Positions 26,558-34,343 of a stretch of 64,000 bases of DNA are shown here, piece after piece. This stretch comes from Coprobacter sp. (lineage in GTDB: Bacteria > Bacteroidota > Bacteroidia > Bacteroidales > UBA11471). The notes beneath the pieces are model-generated. The model was not told where the DNA came from. It made no database searches and was given only the letters and a program-made list of their open reading frames with translations. The stretch's first letter is position 1. Every line of letters starts with the position of its first letter. A program made the position numbers and the translations under genes. The stretch lies in assembly GCA_017462265.1 (NCBI GenBank), contig JAFTRN010000002.1:1-64000 (forward strand), written 5' to 3'.

Positions 26558-29500
26558 TTAGAGAATTACACGGCTTATGGTTTTGCCGGTTTTTACGAGG
26601 TAAATACCTCGGCTGAGGCCTGTAATCTGAGTGGTTTTTCCGGTATATACACATACACCAACGGTATTGTAAACCTCCACATAAGTAGGTTCTGCACCCA
26701 CATATATTACACCGTCACTAACATATACCGTGGCTTTGTCGGCTGCCGATACGGTTTCGATGCCACTACTCTTTTCATCGCCATATATAGCAAGAGTGGT
26801 TTCTTCGCCGGTGGTATAGTTGAGCGATGTGATGGTGAAGTCGCTTACCGTAGCGTTACCTTCGGCGTCGATGGTGATGGTAAGTTTGTCGGTGGTACCG
26901 CCATTGGCATCACGTATGAGGATATATTGCTCGCCTGCAGTCACGGTTTTGAGTATGGCCATAGCATAGTAACCGGCAGCCAGATTGATGTCGAAAGTGT
27001 AATCATCATCTTCACGCACGTCGATCATGAGACCGCCTTGGTTTGGCGTGGCGATGTCTTGTCCGAGGAACGATTTGAGGTAAACACCATATTCGCCGTA
27101 ATCGGTAAAGTCGATGGTCCATTCACTCGGGAAGCTTACGAAAGAGTCGTCTTTTACGTGGATGCGGCTTGCGTCGAACTTCACGGTGTAGGCCTTGGAG
27201 TAGTCTATACCTTCCTCGACAACGGGTTCGTCACCATATATGGCGAGAGTGGTTTCTTCGCCGGTGGTATAGTTGAGCGATGTGATGGTGAAGTCGCTTA
27301 CCGTAGCATTACCTTCGGCGTCGATGGTGATGGTAAGTTTGTCGGTGGTACCGCCATTGGCATCACGTATGAGGATATATTGCTCGCCAGCAGTCACGGT
27401 TTTGAGTATGGCCATAGCATAGTAACCGGCAGCCAGATTGATGTCGAAAGTGTAATCATCATCTTCACGCACGTCGATCATGAGACCGCCTTGGTTTGGT
27501 GTGGCGATGTCTTGTCCGAGGAACGATTTGAGGTAAACACCATATTCGCCGTAATCGGTAAAGTCGATGGTCCATTCACTCGGGAAACTTACGAAAGAGT
27601 CGTCTTTTACGTGGATGCGGCTTGCGTCGAACTTCACGGTGTAGGCCTTGCTATAATCGATGGCTTGTGCGGGTTCGTCACCATATATGGCGAGAGTGGT
27701 TTCTTCGCCGGTGCTATAGTTGAGCGATGTGATGGAGAAGTCGCTTACCGTAGCGTTACCTTCGGCGTCGATGGTGATGGTGAGTTTGTCGGTGGTACCG
27801 CCATTGGCGTCACGTATGAGTATATATTGCTCGCCTGCAGTCACGGTTTTGAGTATGGCCATAGCATAGTTGCCTGCAGCCAAGTTGATGTCGAAAGTGC
27901 GAATATCATCTTCACGCACGTCGATCATGAGACCGCCTTGGTTTGGCGTGGCGATGTCTTGTCCGAGGAACGATTTGAGGTAAACACCATATTTACCGTA
28001 ATCGATAAAGTCGATGGTCCATTCGCTCGGGAAGCTTACGAAAGAGTCGTCTTTTACGTGGATGCGGCTTGCGTCGAACTTCACGGTGTAGGCCTTGCTA
28101 TAATCGATGGCTTGTGCGGGTTCGTCGCCATAACGGGCAATAATTGTCTCGACGTTGGTGGAGTAGTCGAGCAATGTGATGGTGAAGTCGCTTACAGTGG
28201 CATTACCGGCAGCGTCGATGGTAATGGTAAGTTTGTCGGTGGTACCGCCGTTGGCATCGCGTATGAGGATATATTGCTCGCCTGCAGTCACGGTTTTGAG
28301 TATGGCCATAGCATAGTAACCGGCAGCCAGGTTAATGTCGAAAGTGCGAATATCATCTTCACGCACGTCGATCATGAGACCGCCTTGGTTGGGCGTAGCG
28401 ATGTCTTGTCCGAGGAACGATTTGAGGTAAACACCATATTCGCCGTAATCGGTAAAGTCGATGGTCCATTCGCTCGGGAAACTGATAATAGAATCGTTGC
28501 TTACATGGATACGAGACGGATCAAATTTTATGGTGTAAGATTTGCTGTAATCGATAGGCAATGACGATTCGTTACCGGCTTTGGTGATGGTGTTGCCGGT
28601 GAAGAAAGCGTCGAGCGTAGAAGAGCCTTCGCCCCAATACAGATGTTGTATGGTAAAGTCGGAGATGGTAGCGCTACCATCGGCATTGAGGGTGAGGCTT
28701 ACTTTACCGGTGTTGGTGCCGATGTTATCCCATAATACGAGATAAGGGTATTTGCTGTCTACGGTTTCGAGCGCTTTTACAAATGCGTTGTCACCGACAG
28801 AGATCTCGAGCGTGTTGGGATCGCTACTCGATACGTATGCGGCTAAACCTCCTAAATTAGAAATATCTTCTCCGAAGAATTTTGTTACCAGATAGAGTTG
28901 ATTAGTTTCGTCATAGGCGACTTCCATATCGAATGTGGTGGGGTAGGTATAGTCGGTATTACGAGAAGTATTGTATATTATCGAACCGGCTGTAATGGTG
29001 TATGTGCCTACGAAATCTACAGGTTCGCTGTCGGCCTTTTTCGAGGCGATACCATATATATAGTATTGTACGGAAACAATTGTGTCCTTGCCTTCAATGG
29101 TGGTTTCTTGTCCGAAACGCAGACCACTCGACAAGGTCATCGATGTGGTAGAAGATTTTTTGAGTATGAGATTACCTGTGCGACTTGGCGATATATAGCT
29201 GTAGAGAGCGATTTTGTTGGTAGCATCTACATAGGCATCTTGGAAAGGAATGATGAGGTTCTGGCCGTCGAACGTTACATCGCTGAACGACATTTCGTCG
29301 TAACCATCGAATGTAATGGCTGCATTGTATTTGCTATAAGTGTCGTCGGTCGCGGTGAGTATCATGTCGAAATCAGTGGTGAACGTCGAGGAGCTATCGG
29401 CATAACCGGCTGCCGAAAATTCCCAATTTCCCGACATGTCGTCGAGTATAACAGACTCTTTCTCGGTAAGAGTGAGTTTACAGTTGGTGAAAGTGGCCAG

Positions 29501-29959
29501 AATGGTGGTCGATGACTCTTGGTGATTACCCAATACGAGAGAAAAATCGTCCATAGTCATGTTGCCATCATTGTCGAATGTGAAATACAATTCGTAATTA
29601 CCACCCCAAGGATATGCGCCATCGATAGTGGTGATACCTATTGCCGAGTTAGTCCAATGATTAGGACTGTTGGGATTTAAGGTTCCGAATTTTTTTGTCG
29701 TGGCGTCGAATTTGTTCATACCCATCGCACCACCGGTACCGCCAGCGAGCCCCGAGAGGCTTGCATCGTAAACATTATGGCTGGTAATGGTCACATCACT
29801 TTCGGCGGCGAATTTATCGGCATAAGCCTTGCCGGCCTCTGTGACCGTCATTGTAGAGGTAAATTTGTATTTACCATACAGCTGTGTGACACTCGTTATG
29901 TCGGCTTTGGCCGGCATCATCAATGCACACAATAACGTAAAAAGTAAAAGTTTTTTCAT
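26558..29959 (-). CDS. Large exported protein with four near-identical repeats and type IX sorting domain
   Basis: An 1133-residue exported protein I cannot assign to a named family. A signal peptide (LLCALMMPAKA) is followed by about 450 residues of diverged beta-rich modules (LYGKYKFTSTMTVTEAG; DFVGTYTITAGSIIY). Then come four near-identical modules of about 150 residues, each starting IDYSK(A/S)YT(V/I)KFD and containing SFPSEWTIDF, YGVYLKSFLGQDIAT and NGGTTDKLTITIDA. The last 70 residues (SGIETVSAADK ... SRGIYLVKTGKTISRVIL) are a type A sorting domain typical of type IX secretion. The modules resemble lipocalin-like or calycin beta-barrels only in general character. It ends at a strong terminator, so it is probably a single-gene unit. 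A surface adhesin or ligand-binding role is a guess. Confidence 0.8.
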   Translation of the reverse strand: MKKLLLFTLLCALMMPAKADITSVTQLYGKYKFTSTMTVTEAGKAYADKFAAESDVTITSHNVYDASLSGLAGGTGGAMGMNKFDATTKKFGTLNPNSPNHWTNSAIGITTIDGAYPWGGNYELYFTFDNDGNMTMDDFSLVLGNHQESSTTILATFTNCKLTLTEKESVILDDMSGNWEFSAAGYADSSSTFTTDFDMILTATDDTYSKYNAAITFDGYDEMSFSDVTFDGQNLIIPFQDAYVDATNKIALYSYISPSRTGNLILKKSSTTSMTLSSGLRFGQETTIEGKDTIVSVQYYIYGIASKKADSEPVDFVGTYTITAGSIIYNTSRNTDYTYPTTFDMEVAYDETNQLYLVTKFFGEDISNLGGLAAYVSSSDPNTLEISVGDNAFVKALETVDSKYPYLVLWDNIGTNTGKVSLTLNADGSATISDFTIQHLYWGEGSSTLDAFFTGNTITKAGNESSLPIDYSKSYTIKFDPSRIHVSNDSIISFPSEWTIDFTDYGEYGVYLKSFLGQDIATPNQGGLMIDVREDDIRTFDINLAAGYYAMAILKTVTAGEQYILIRDANGGTTDKLTITIDAAGNATVSDFTITLLDYSTNVETIIARYGDEPAQAIDYSKAYTVKFDASRIHVKDDSFVSFPSEWTIDFIDYGKYGVYLKSFLGQDIATPNQGGLMIDVREDDIRTFDINLAAGNYAMAILKTVTAGEQYILIRDANGGTTDKLTITIDAEGNATVSDFSITSLNYSTGEETTLAIYGDEPAQAIDYSKAYTVKFDASRIHVKDDSFVSFPSEWTIDFTDYGEYGVYLKSFLGQDIATPNQGGLMIDVREDDDYTFDINLAAGYYAMAILKTVTAGEQYILIRDANGGTTDKLTITIDAEGNATVSDFTITSLNYTTGEETTLAIYGDEPVVEEGIDYSKAYTVKFDASRIHVKDDSFVSFPSEWTIDFTDYGEYGVYLKSFLGQDIATPNQGGLMIDVREDDDYTFDINLAAGYYAMAILKTVTAGEQYILIRDANGGTTDKLTITIDAEGNATVSDFTITSLNYTTGEETTLAIYGDEKSSGIETVSAADKATVYVSDGVIYVGAEPTYVEVYNTVGVCVYTGKTTQITGLSRGIYLVKTGKTISRVIL
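26790..28570. repeat. Tandem coding repeats, period 447-453 bp
   Basis: Four copies of a 447-453 bp unit lie within the preceding gene; the word TCGATCATGAGACCGCC begins at 27021, 27474, 27921 and 28368. The second and third gaps are exactly 447, the first 453. The inner copies differ by only a few bases per hundred, which points to recent duplication or gene conversion. The repeats are coding, not CRISPR. Confidence 0.9.
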
Positions 29960-30130
29960 ACCTTAAAGTTAATTGGTGAATATTTGGGTGTAAAAGTATT
30001 AAATAATTGTATATAAAAATAAAAAGTCCCTATTTTTAAGATTTTTTATAAAATGTAACGGAAAAAGGTAAGTGTAAAATCTACCTCAAAGAGAGTGACG
30101 TGACTTCTTTATATTTTTGTAAGATAGTCG
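29960..30130. other. AT-rich spacer with weak promoter-like boxes
   Basis: On the minus strand TACTTTTA (29998-29991) is a near match to a -7 box for the repeat-protein gene. On the plus strand TATTTTTG (30112-30119) stands 12 bases before an ATG that opens the interrupted ORF at 30131. Nothing else is recognisable here. Confidence 0.35.
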
Positions 30131-30412
30131 ATGAATATAAAATCAAGCACGGGGAAATAGTTGGCAATCAAAAAACTGATCAAGTCGCTTAATCGTGTAA
30201 AGCGTCGCAGATACTATTGTTAGCGGTGTAGTAGGGACTGTTGTGGGGCATCTGCCGTAAAAACAATATCTACACAGACCGATGACACAATAATCCATTA
30301 TACTCTATATATAACCATTAACGATGTACAAAATTCACTTATCAATATAGAGATTGGTAAATCTGCTAAAAATGCAGAAGAACTCGAATCTATTATGGAC
30401 ACCCAAAAATGA
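30131..30412 (+). pseudogene. Small ORF interrupted by two in-frame TAG codons
   Basis: From ATG 30131 to TGA 30410-30412 a single frame of 93 codons is broken only by TAG at 30158 and 30221. The stretches between read like protein: AIKKLIKSLNRVKRRRYY, and after the second stop a 63-residue run with HYTLYITINDVQNSLINIEI and NAEELESIMDTQK. I do not recognise the family. The simplest reading is a decayed gene; because both interruptions are amber, readthrough or recoding cannot be ruled out. It could also be chance, as the stretch is short. Confidence 0.3.
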
Positions 30413-30454
30413 TAAATAATGATTTACAAGAACTGAATAAATAATCCCCTGACT

Positions 30455-30530
30455 AAAAAAGAGAAAGGCTGCCTCGCGGTAGCCTTTGCCCTTTGTGTAA
30501 ACCTTAAATTTAATACTATGAAAAAACATA
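30455..30530 (-). ncRNA. Candidate small RNA with own promoter and GNRA-loop terminator
   Basis: On the minus strand TTTGG (30565-30561) and TATATTTG (30541-30534) are separated by 19 bases, a strong promoter. A start near 30528 gives a transcript of about 70-75 bases. It opens with a possible small stem (CTATG-TTTTTT-CATAG, 30532-30517, partly depending on the start) and ends with AAAGGCT-A-CC-GCGA-GG-C-AGCCTTT (30487-30464) followed by CTCTTTTTT. That is a Rho-independent terminator with a GNRA tetraloop. No ORF of note fits. Targets are unknown. Confidence 0.6.
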
Positions 30531-30533
30531 GTG

Positions 30534-30565
30534 CAAATATAAGGGGGGATTCGATTCTTACCAAA
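30534..30565 (-). promoter_or_regulatory. Promoter of the candidate small RNA
   Basis: TTTG (30565-30562 region) and TATATTTG (30541-30534) with a 19-20 base spacer on the minus strand; one of the best promoter matches in the window, yet no protein gene follows for more than 500 bases. Confidence 0.65.
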
Positions 30566-30634
30566 TTTTTATGTTAAAATCGGTCGCGATTTAACATAGT
30601 TTGTGCAAAATAGAGGCAATGTGTTAACAAAATC

Positions 30635-30833
30635 TTAGAAGCTGTTTTGATTTTTATTGTCGAGATTATTTAAGGGGTATTTTGGAATGGATTTTTCATC
30701 AAATTGCGTAGGTAATAGCGGGCTATTTCCAAGCGGTTTGATGAAAAAGAGATCCAAAAGAGCCTTAAAGAAACCGAAACTTTGTTTTTGAAGCAGAGTT
30801 TAATTTTTCAATAAAATTCAAAATAGCTTCTTA
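30635..30833 (-). repeat. Palindromic MITE-like element, copy 3 (inverted)
   Basis: Read on the minus strand it begins TTAGAAGCTATTTTGAATTT-like sequence (TAAGAAGCTATTTTGAA from 30833) and ends AATCAAAACAGCTTCTAAG at 30635. It matches copies 1 and 2 over its body, for example TTTAAGGCTCTTTTGGATC and CAAACCGCTTGG. Its outer end contains the TAA stop codon (30833-30831) of the esterase gene. Confidence 0.75.
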
Positions 30834-31640
30834 CCGGGCCGATTGAAAATATTTGTTGAAAAACAACAACTGATAATCGAGCGAATTGCGCCAATAGGCC
30901 CCGTTGTGCGCCCCGGGGCGGGTGTAATAGTCGTGGGGTATTCCGCGTTGCAACAGCTCGGTATGCAGATTATTGTTCACCTCGGCAAAGAAATCGCTAT
31001 ACCCGCAATCGATGATGAGAGCGATGTTTTTCTCTTTCAACCCATCGAGCCGGTTGATGACCGTATGCGCGTCCCAACGCTCGGGATTCTCGGCATAGGT
31101 CCCCAGTTGCGACTTCATGTCCCAATTCTCGGGGAAGGGGCGTATATCCACCCCACCGCTTGTACTGCCCGCTGCACCGAACGTCTCAGGGTGACGTATC
31201 GCCAGCCACAAGGCCCCATGTCCGCCCATACTCAGCCCCGTAATGGCTCGACCCTCGCGACAAGCCCGGGTGGCATATTTCTTATCGATATATCGCACAA
31301 GCTCCTCGGCTACAAAGGTCTCGAACTGCGACTCGGGACGCACGGGGCTGTCCCAGTACCAACTCTTTTCGCCATCGGGGCACACAAATATGAGACTATC
31401 GCGCGTGGCTACCGCCGAGAGGTCGGGTCGCATATCGGGCCACGAATGTTCGTCGCCCCCATAGCCATGTAGCAGATACACCACCGCATACTCGGCCTTG
31501 CGATTGTAATCGTCGGGCAACACCACCACGCAAGGTATCGTACGGCGCATCTTTGCGCTATACACCTCGGTAGTCACCACCCGCGCCTGCATAGCGCTAC
31601 ATATTCCGATAAATAATAAGGATAAAACCAATTTTTTCAT
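30831..31640 (-). CDS. Alpha/beta-hydrolase esterase (esterase D/feruloyl-esterase type)
   Basis: A 269-residue exported esterase. I chose the ATG at 31640 because it opens a good signal peptide (MKKLVLSLLFIGICSAMQA); a longer frame starts at 31721. The nucleophile is Ser in GLSMGGHGA, preceded by the oxyanion region YLLHGYGGDEHSW. The Asp is in LIIDCGYSDFF and the His in RPGAHNGAYW. Family members cleave carbohydrate esters such as feruloyl or acetyl groups, or S-formylglutathione. Its export favours a polysaccharide ester. The stop codon lies at the edge of a MITE-like element. A -7-like TATCTTCG (31668-31661) precedes it. Confidence 0.85.
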   Translation of the reverse strand: MKKLVLSLLFIGICSAMQARVVTTEVYSAKMRRTIPCVVVLPDDYNRKAEYAVVYLLHGYGGDEHSWPDMRPDLSAVATRDSLIFVCPDGEKSWYWDSPVRPESQFETFVAEELVRYIDKKYATRACREGRAITGLSMGGHGALWLAIRHPETFGAAGSTSGGVDIRPFPENWDMKSQLGTYAENPERWDAHTVINRLDGLKEKNIALIIDCGYSDFFAEVNNNLHTELLQRGIPHDYYTRPGAHNGAYWRNSLDYQLLFFNKYFQSAR

Positions 31641-31741
31641 AACCATTACATTTTTTCCCACGAAGATAGTGAAACCTCCCGAAATACACCCTTTTATTCC
31701 GGAATTTATACTACGATACAAAATAATTTTCCGGAGGATTG

Positions 31742-31773
31742 TTTGAGGATTAGAGGGATTGGGGTTATTTTTG
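31742..31773 (+). promoter_or_regulatory. Promoter of mutY
   Basis: TTTG (31742-31745), 20 bases, TATTTTTG (31766-31773); start codon 20 bases further on. Confidence 0.7.
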
Positions 31774-31792
31774 TGCGAAAATAGACGCCATT

Positions 31793-32860
31793 ATGCCCGA
31801 ATACAAAACTATATCCCGACTGCTATGCCAATGGTTCGACGAGCACAAGCGCCAACTACCATGGCGCGAGACTACCGACGCCTATCATATATGGGTGTCG
31901 GAAATCATCTTGCAGCAGACGCGAGTAGTACAGGGCTATGACTATTATCTGCGCTTTATCGAGCGATTTCCCGACGTCGCCACCCTGGCCGAGGCGCAGG
32001 AGGCCGAGGTGCTGAAATATTGGGAGGGGTTGGGCTATTACAGCCGGGCCCGTAACCTGCACCATGCTGCCCGGCAGATTGTGAACGAGCATGATGGGGT
32101 GTTTCCTCACACCTACGACGATATACGTGCATTGAAAGGGGTAGGCGACTATACGGCCGCCGCCATTGCCTCGTTTGCCTACGACCTGCCTCATGCCGTG
32201 GTCGATGGCAACGTGTATAGGGTACTTTCGCGCCTTTTTGCCATCGACACGCCTATTGACAGCACCGCCGGAAAGCGCTTGTTTGCCGGCCTTGCCGACG
32301 AACTGCTCGACCGCAAAAATCCGTCGCGTCACAATCAAGCCCTCATGGAACTCGGTGCATTACTGTGCCTGCCTCGTAACGCGCAGTGCGACACCTGCCC
32401 GCTACTATCGTATTGTGAGGCCGCTGCGACCGGCAGGGCTAACGAGCTGCCTGTGAAAGCGGGCAAAACCGTCGTACGCCCGCGGTACTTCAATTATATC
32501 GTCATACAACACGAGGACCATACGTTCATACACCAACGCTGTGGTCGTGACATTTGGCGCAACCTCTACGAATACATCTTGATAGAGAGTGACAAAGAAT
32601 TGACTTTCGGTGAGTTACAGGAATGTGGCGAATATCGGGCACTATTGAGCGATGTAGGCGATATAACGATAGCCTTACCCGCTTACTCCTTACGACACGT
32701 TTTGTCGCATCGCGTCATTCATGCCACATTTCACACCCTGCAAATAGTACGCGCCAACGATGCGCTATCGGCCTACCTGCGCGTGCCTCTCGATGCCGTG
32801 GAGCGATACGCATTCGCCCGCCTCACGGGCCTTTACCACGAATATGTAGCAAGATTTTAA
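31793..32860 (+). CDS. mutY: A/G-specific adenine glycosylase MutY
   Basis: A base-excision repair enzyme of 355 residues that removes adenine mispaired with 8-oxoguanine. The helix-hairpin-helix glycosylase core shows catalytic Glu in IWVSEIILQQTRV (about 37), the hairpin LKGVGDYTAAAIASF, and the essential Asp in AVVDGNVYRVL. The 4Fe-4S loop is complete (CLPRNAQCDTCPLLSYC, spacing C-X6-C-X2-C-X5-C). The C-terminal third is the NUDIX-like domain that recognises 8-oxoguanine. It converges on rsmD with only 6 bp between the stops. Confidence 0.95.
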   Translation: MPEYKTISRLLCQWFDEHKRQLPWRETTDAYHIWVSEIILQQTRVVQGYDYYLRFIERFPDVATLAEAQEAEVLKYWEGLGYYSRARNLHHAARQIVNEHDGVFPHTYDDIRALKGVGDYTAAAIASFAYDLPHAVVDGNVYRVLSRLFAIDTPIDSTAGKRLFAGLADELLDRKNPSRHNQALMELGALLCLPRNAQCDTCPLLSYCEAAATGRANELPVKAGKTVVRPRYFNYIVIQHEDHTFIHQRCGRDIWRNLYEYILIESDKELTFGELQECGEYRALLSDVGDITIALPAYSLRHVLSHRVIHATFHTLQIVRANDALSAYLRVPLDAVERYAFARLTGLYHEYVARF

Positions 32861-32866
32861 TCCGCT

Positions 32867-33418
32867 CTACTCCACATTTGTGTCGGGTAGGTGGAAGAAG
32901 CTGAAATTCACACTGCCGTATGTGCGTTTCTGCTCGAAATGGGGCAGCGTAGAGAAATCGTAATTTTTTGAATGTTCGAGTATAAATATCGCGCCGGGAG
33001 CCAATATGCCCGAGTTGAGCACCAAGGGCGCCACCTCGGCAAAGTTGGGCAAGTCATAGGGAGGGTCGGCAAAAACAAAATTGTATTTCTCTCGACAGGC
33101 CGGCACGAAACGGAACACATCGCCCTTGATAGGCATCATTTCTTTCGCTCCTAATTGCGTAGCGACTTTGCGGATAAAATTATACTGCACCGGATAGTTC
33201 TCGACCGACACCACACGGGCGCAACCACGCGAGGCAAGTTCGAAGCTCACGGCACCGGTACCGGCAAAAAGGTCGAGTGCCTTCATACCCTCAAAGTCTA
33301 TCATATTCTGCAATACATTGAACAGATTTTCACGGGCGAAATCGGTCGTAGGACGAGCTTTTATATTGGTCGGCACGTCAAATCGGCGACGGCCGTATTT
33401 CCCACTTATAATGCGCAT
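32867..33418 (-). CDS. rsmD: 16S rRNA (guanine966-N2)-methyltransferase RsmD
   Basis: A 183-residue SAM-dependent methyltransferase that modifies G966 of 16S rRNA. Motifs are RIISGKYGRRRF at the start, RPTTDFARENLFNVL, the SAM-binding loop LDLFAGTGAVSFELASRG and the catalytic FADPPYDLP. Length is normal. Its start overlaps the end of the DUF3822 gene by 13 bp, so the two are translated from one transcript. Confidence 0.93.
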   Translation of the reverse strand: MRIISGKYGRRRFDVPTNIKARPTTDFARENLFNVLQNMIDFEGMKALDLFAGTGAVSFELASRGCARVVSVENYPVQYNFIRKVATQLGAKEMMPIKGDVFRFVPACREKYNFVFADPPYDLPNFAEVAPLVLNSGILAPGAIFILEHSKNYDFSTLPHFEQKRTYGSVNFSFFHLPDTNVE

Positions 33419-34224
33419 AATGGTATGGTTATGAGTTCAAACGGTGCATCAATCGTATCTTTTCCTATACGGAACAGTTGCGACGGGAAGGGATAGGGCA
33501 ACACCGACTGCACATATTCCTGCAACATAGGGGTGAGCGACTGGCGCAAGGCTTTATCACCCACCATGTATATGCGGTCGCGCACCTGGTCGAGGCTCAG
33601 TTGCTTATATATCTGCAATGTAAAGTATGCCGCATCTTCGGGCGTCGATACCGCGAAGGTATTGGCCAGCAGTAATCGTCCCTGCTTAAACACCACCACA
33701 TCGAGACGTTTCTCTCGCAAATGCAGATACACCTTGGCCTCATTCCCGTTGCGACTATGCTGGGCAAAGTATTCACAAAGCGATGTCAGCGGGTGCAATA
33801 TCAACGGATTGGAAAATGTACGACACAAAAAAGCATACAGCTCGTGATCGATACCGAATAGCGAGTAGGTTCGGTTTATCTGCAACCGATTCTCGACCAC
33901 ATAATCGGTATGCCCGGGAAAACAGTAATCGTAATAGGCCGGTCGCTCACTCTCTTGCGGCTCGATGTTCTCGGGCACAAAGGTGAAGCGCGTCGTATCG
34001 ACCAAAACGTAGGTACGGGCATATTCTTGCAATAGCAACGGGTTTTCATACACGAGATCTTTTATCGTTTCCAACGAGAATGTATCGCGAGCCTCAGCCA
34101 CTATCGATACCCCTTGATAGGTATCGTCTTCGAGCGGATTGTAGGTCGCAAAATATATCCCGCCACGGAATATTTTCACCAGCAGATGCAGATTGGCCGT
34201 AGATATAGTATCGTTTGTTTCCAT
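33406..34224 (-). CDS. DUF3822 family protein
   Basis: A 272-residue protein of a Bacteroidetes family with no established activity. The start at 34224 (METNDTISTA) is preferred to a frame opening at 34263, because the -7 box TATCTTTG (34252-34245) lies between the two. The fold looks like a duplicated actin/ASKHA-type domain of the kind seen in pilus-assembly ATPases (RLDVVVFKQGRLLLANTFAV; IYMVGDKAL), which is an impression only. It is paired with rsmD, a conserved neighbourhood in this phylum as far as I recall. Confidence 0.8.
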   Translation of the reverse strand: METNDTISTANLHLLVKIFRGGIYFATYNPLEDDTYQGVSIVAEARDTFSLETIKDLVYENPLLLQEYARTYVLVDTTRFTFVPENIEPQESERPAYYDYCFPGHTDYVVENRLQINRTYSLFGIDHELYAFLCRTFSNPLILHPLTSLCEYFAQHSRNGNEAKVYLHLREKRLDVVVFKQGRLLLANTFAVSTPEDAAYFTLQIYKQLSLDQVRDRIYMVGDKALRQSLTPMLQEYVQSVLPYPFPSQLFRIGKDTIDAPFELITIPLCAL

Positions 34225-34244
34225 AGAAATGTTCGTTCTGTGTA

Positions 34245-34252
34245 CAAAGATA
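34245..34252 (-). promoter_or_regulatory. -7 element of the DUF3822-rsmD operon
   Basis: TATCTTTG on the minus strand, 20 bases before the ATG at 34224. Confidence 0.5.
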
Positions 34253-34315
34253 ATTACAAACAAGTAATTTTTTTGAATTTTATTTCAAGAAAATGTGCTC
34301 AGCCACTAATTTTAC

Positions 34316-34323
34316 TATATTTG
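34316..34323 (+). promoter_or_regulatory. -7 element of the polyferredoxin-Tat operon
   Basis: TATATTTG, 20 bases before the ATG at 34344. The next five genes follow with gaps of 20 bp or less and no terminator, so this probably drives all six. Confidence 0.5.
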
Positions 34324-34343
34324 TACCTTGATAATTACACACT

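Noticed and set aside
26486..28564. Open frame of 692 codons on the plus strand, opposite the repeat-protein gene
   Set aside because: It is a shadow kept open by the repeated coding sequence on the other strand; it lacks a signal peptide or known motif and its repeats mirror the real gene's repeats.
26790..28570. Possible CRISPR array because of regular repeats
   Set aside because: Unit length is about 450 bp, repeats are coding and in frame, and there are no short unique spacers.
30335..30529. 64-codon frame on the minus strand
   Set aside because: It overlaps the small-RNA candidate, starts within its 5' stem and runs through its terminator; no ribosome site or protein-like pattern.
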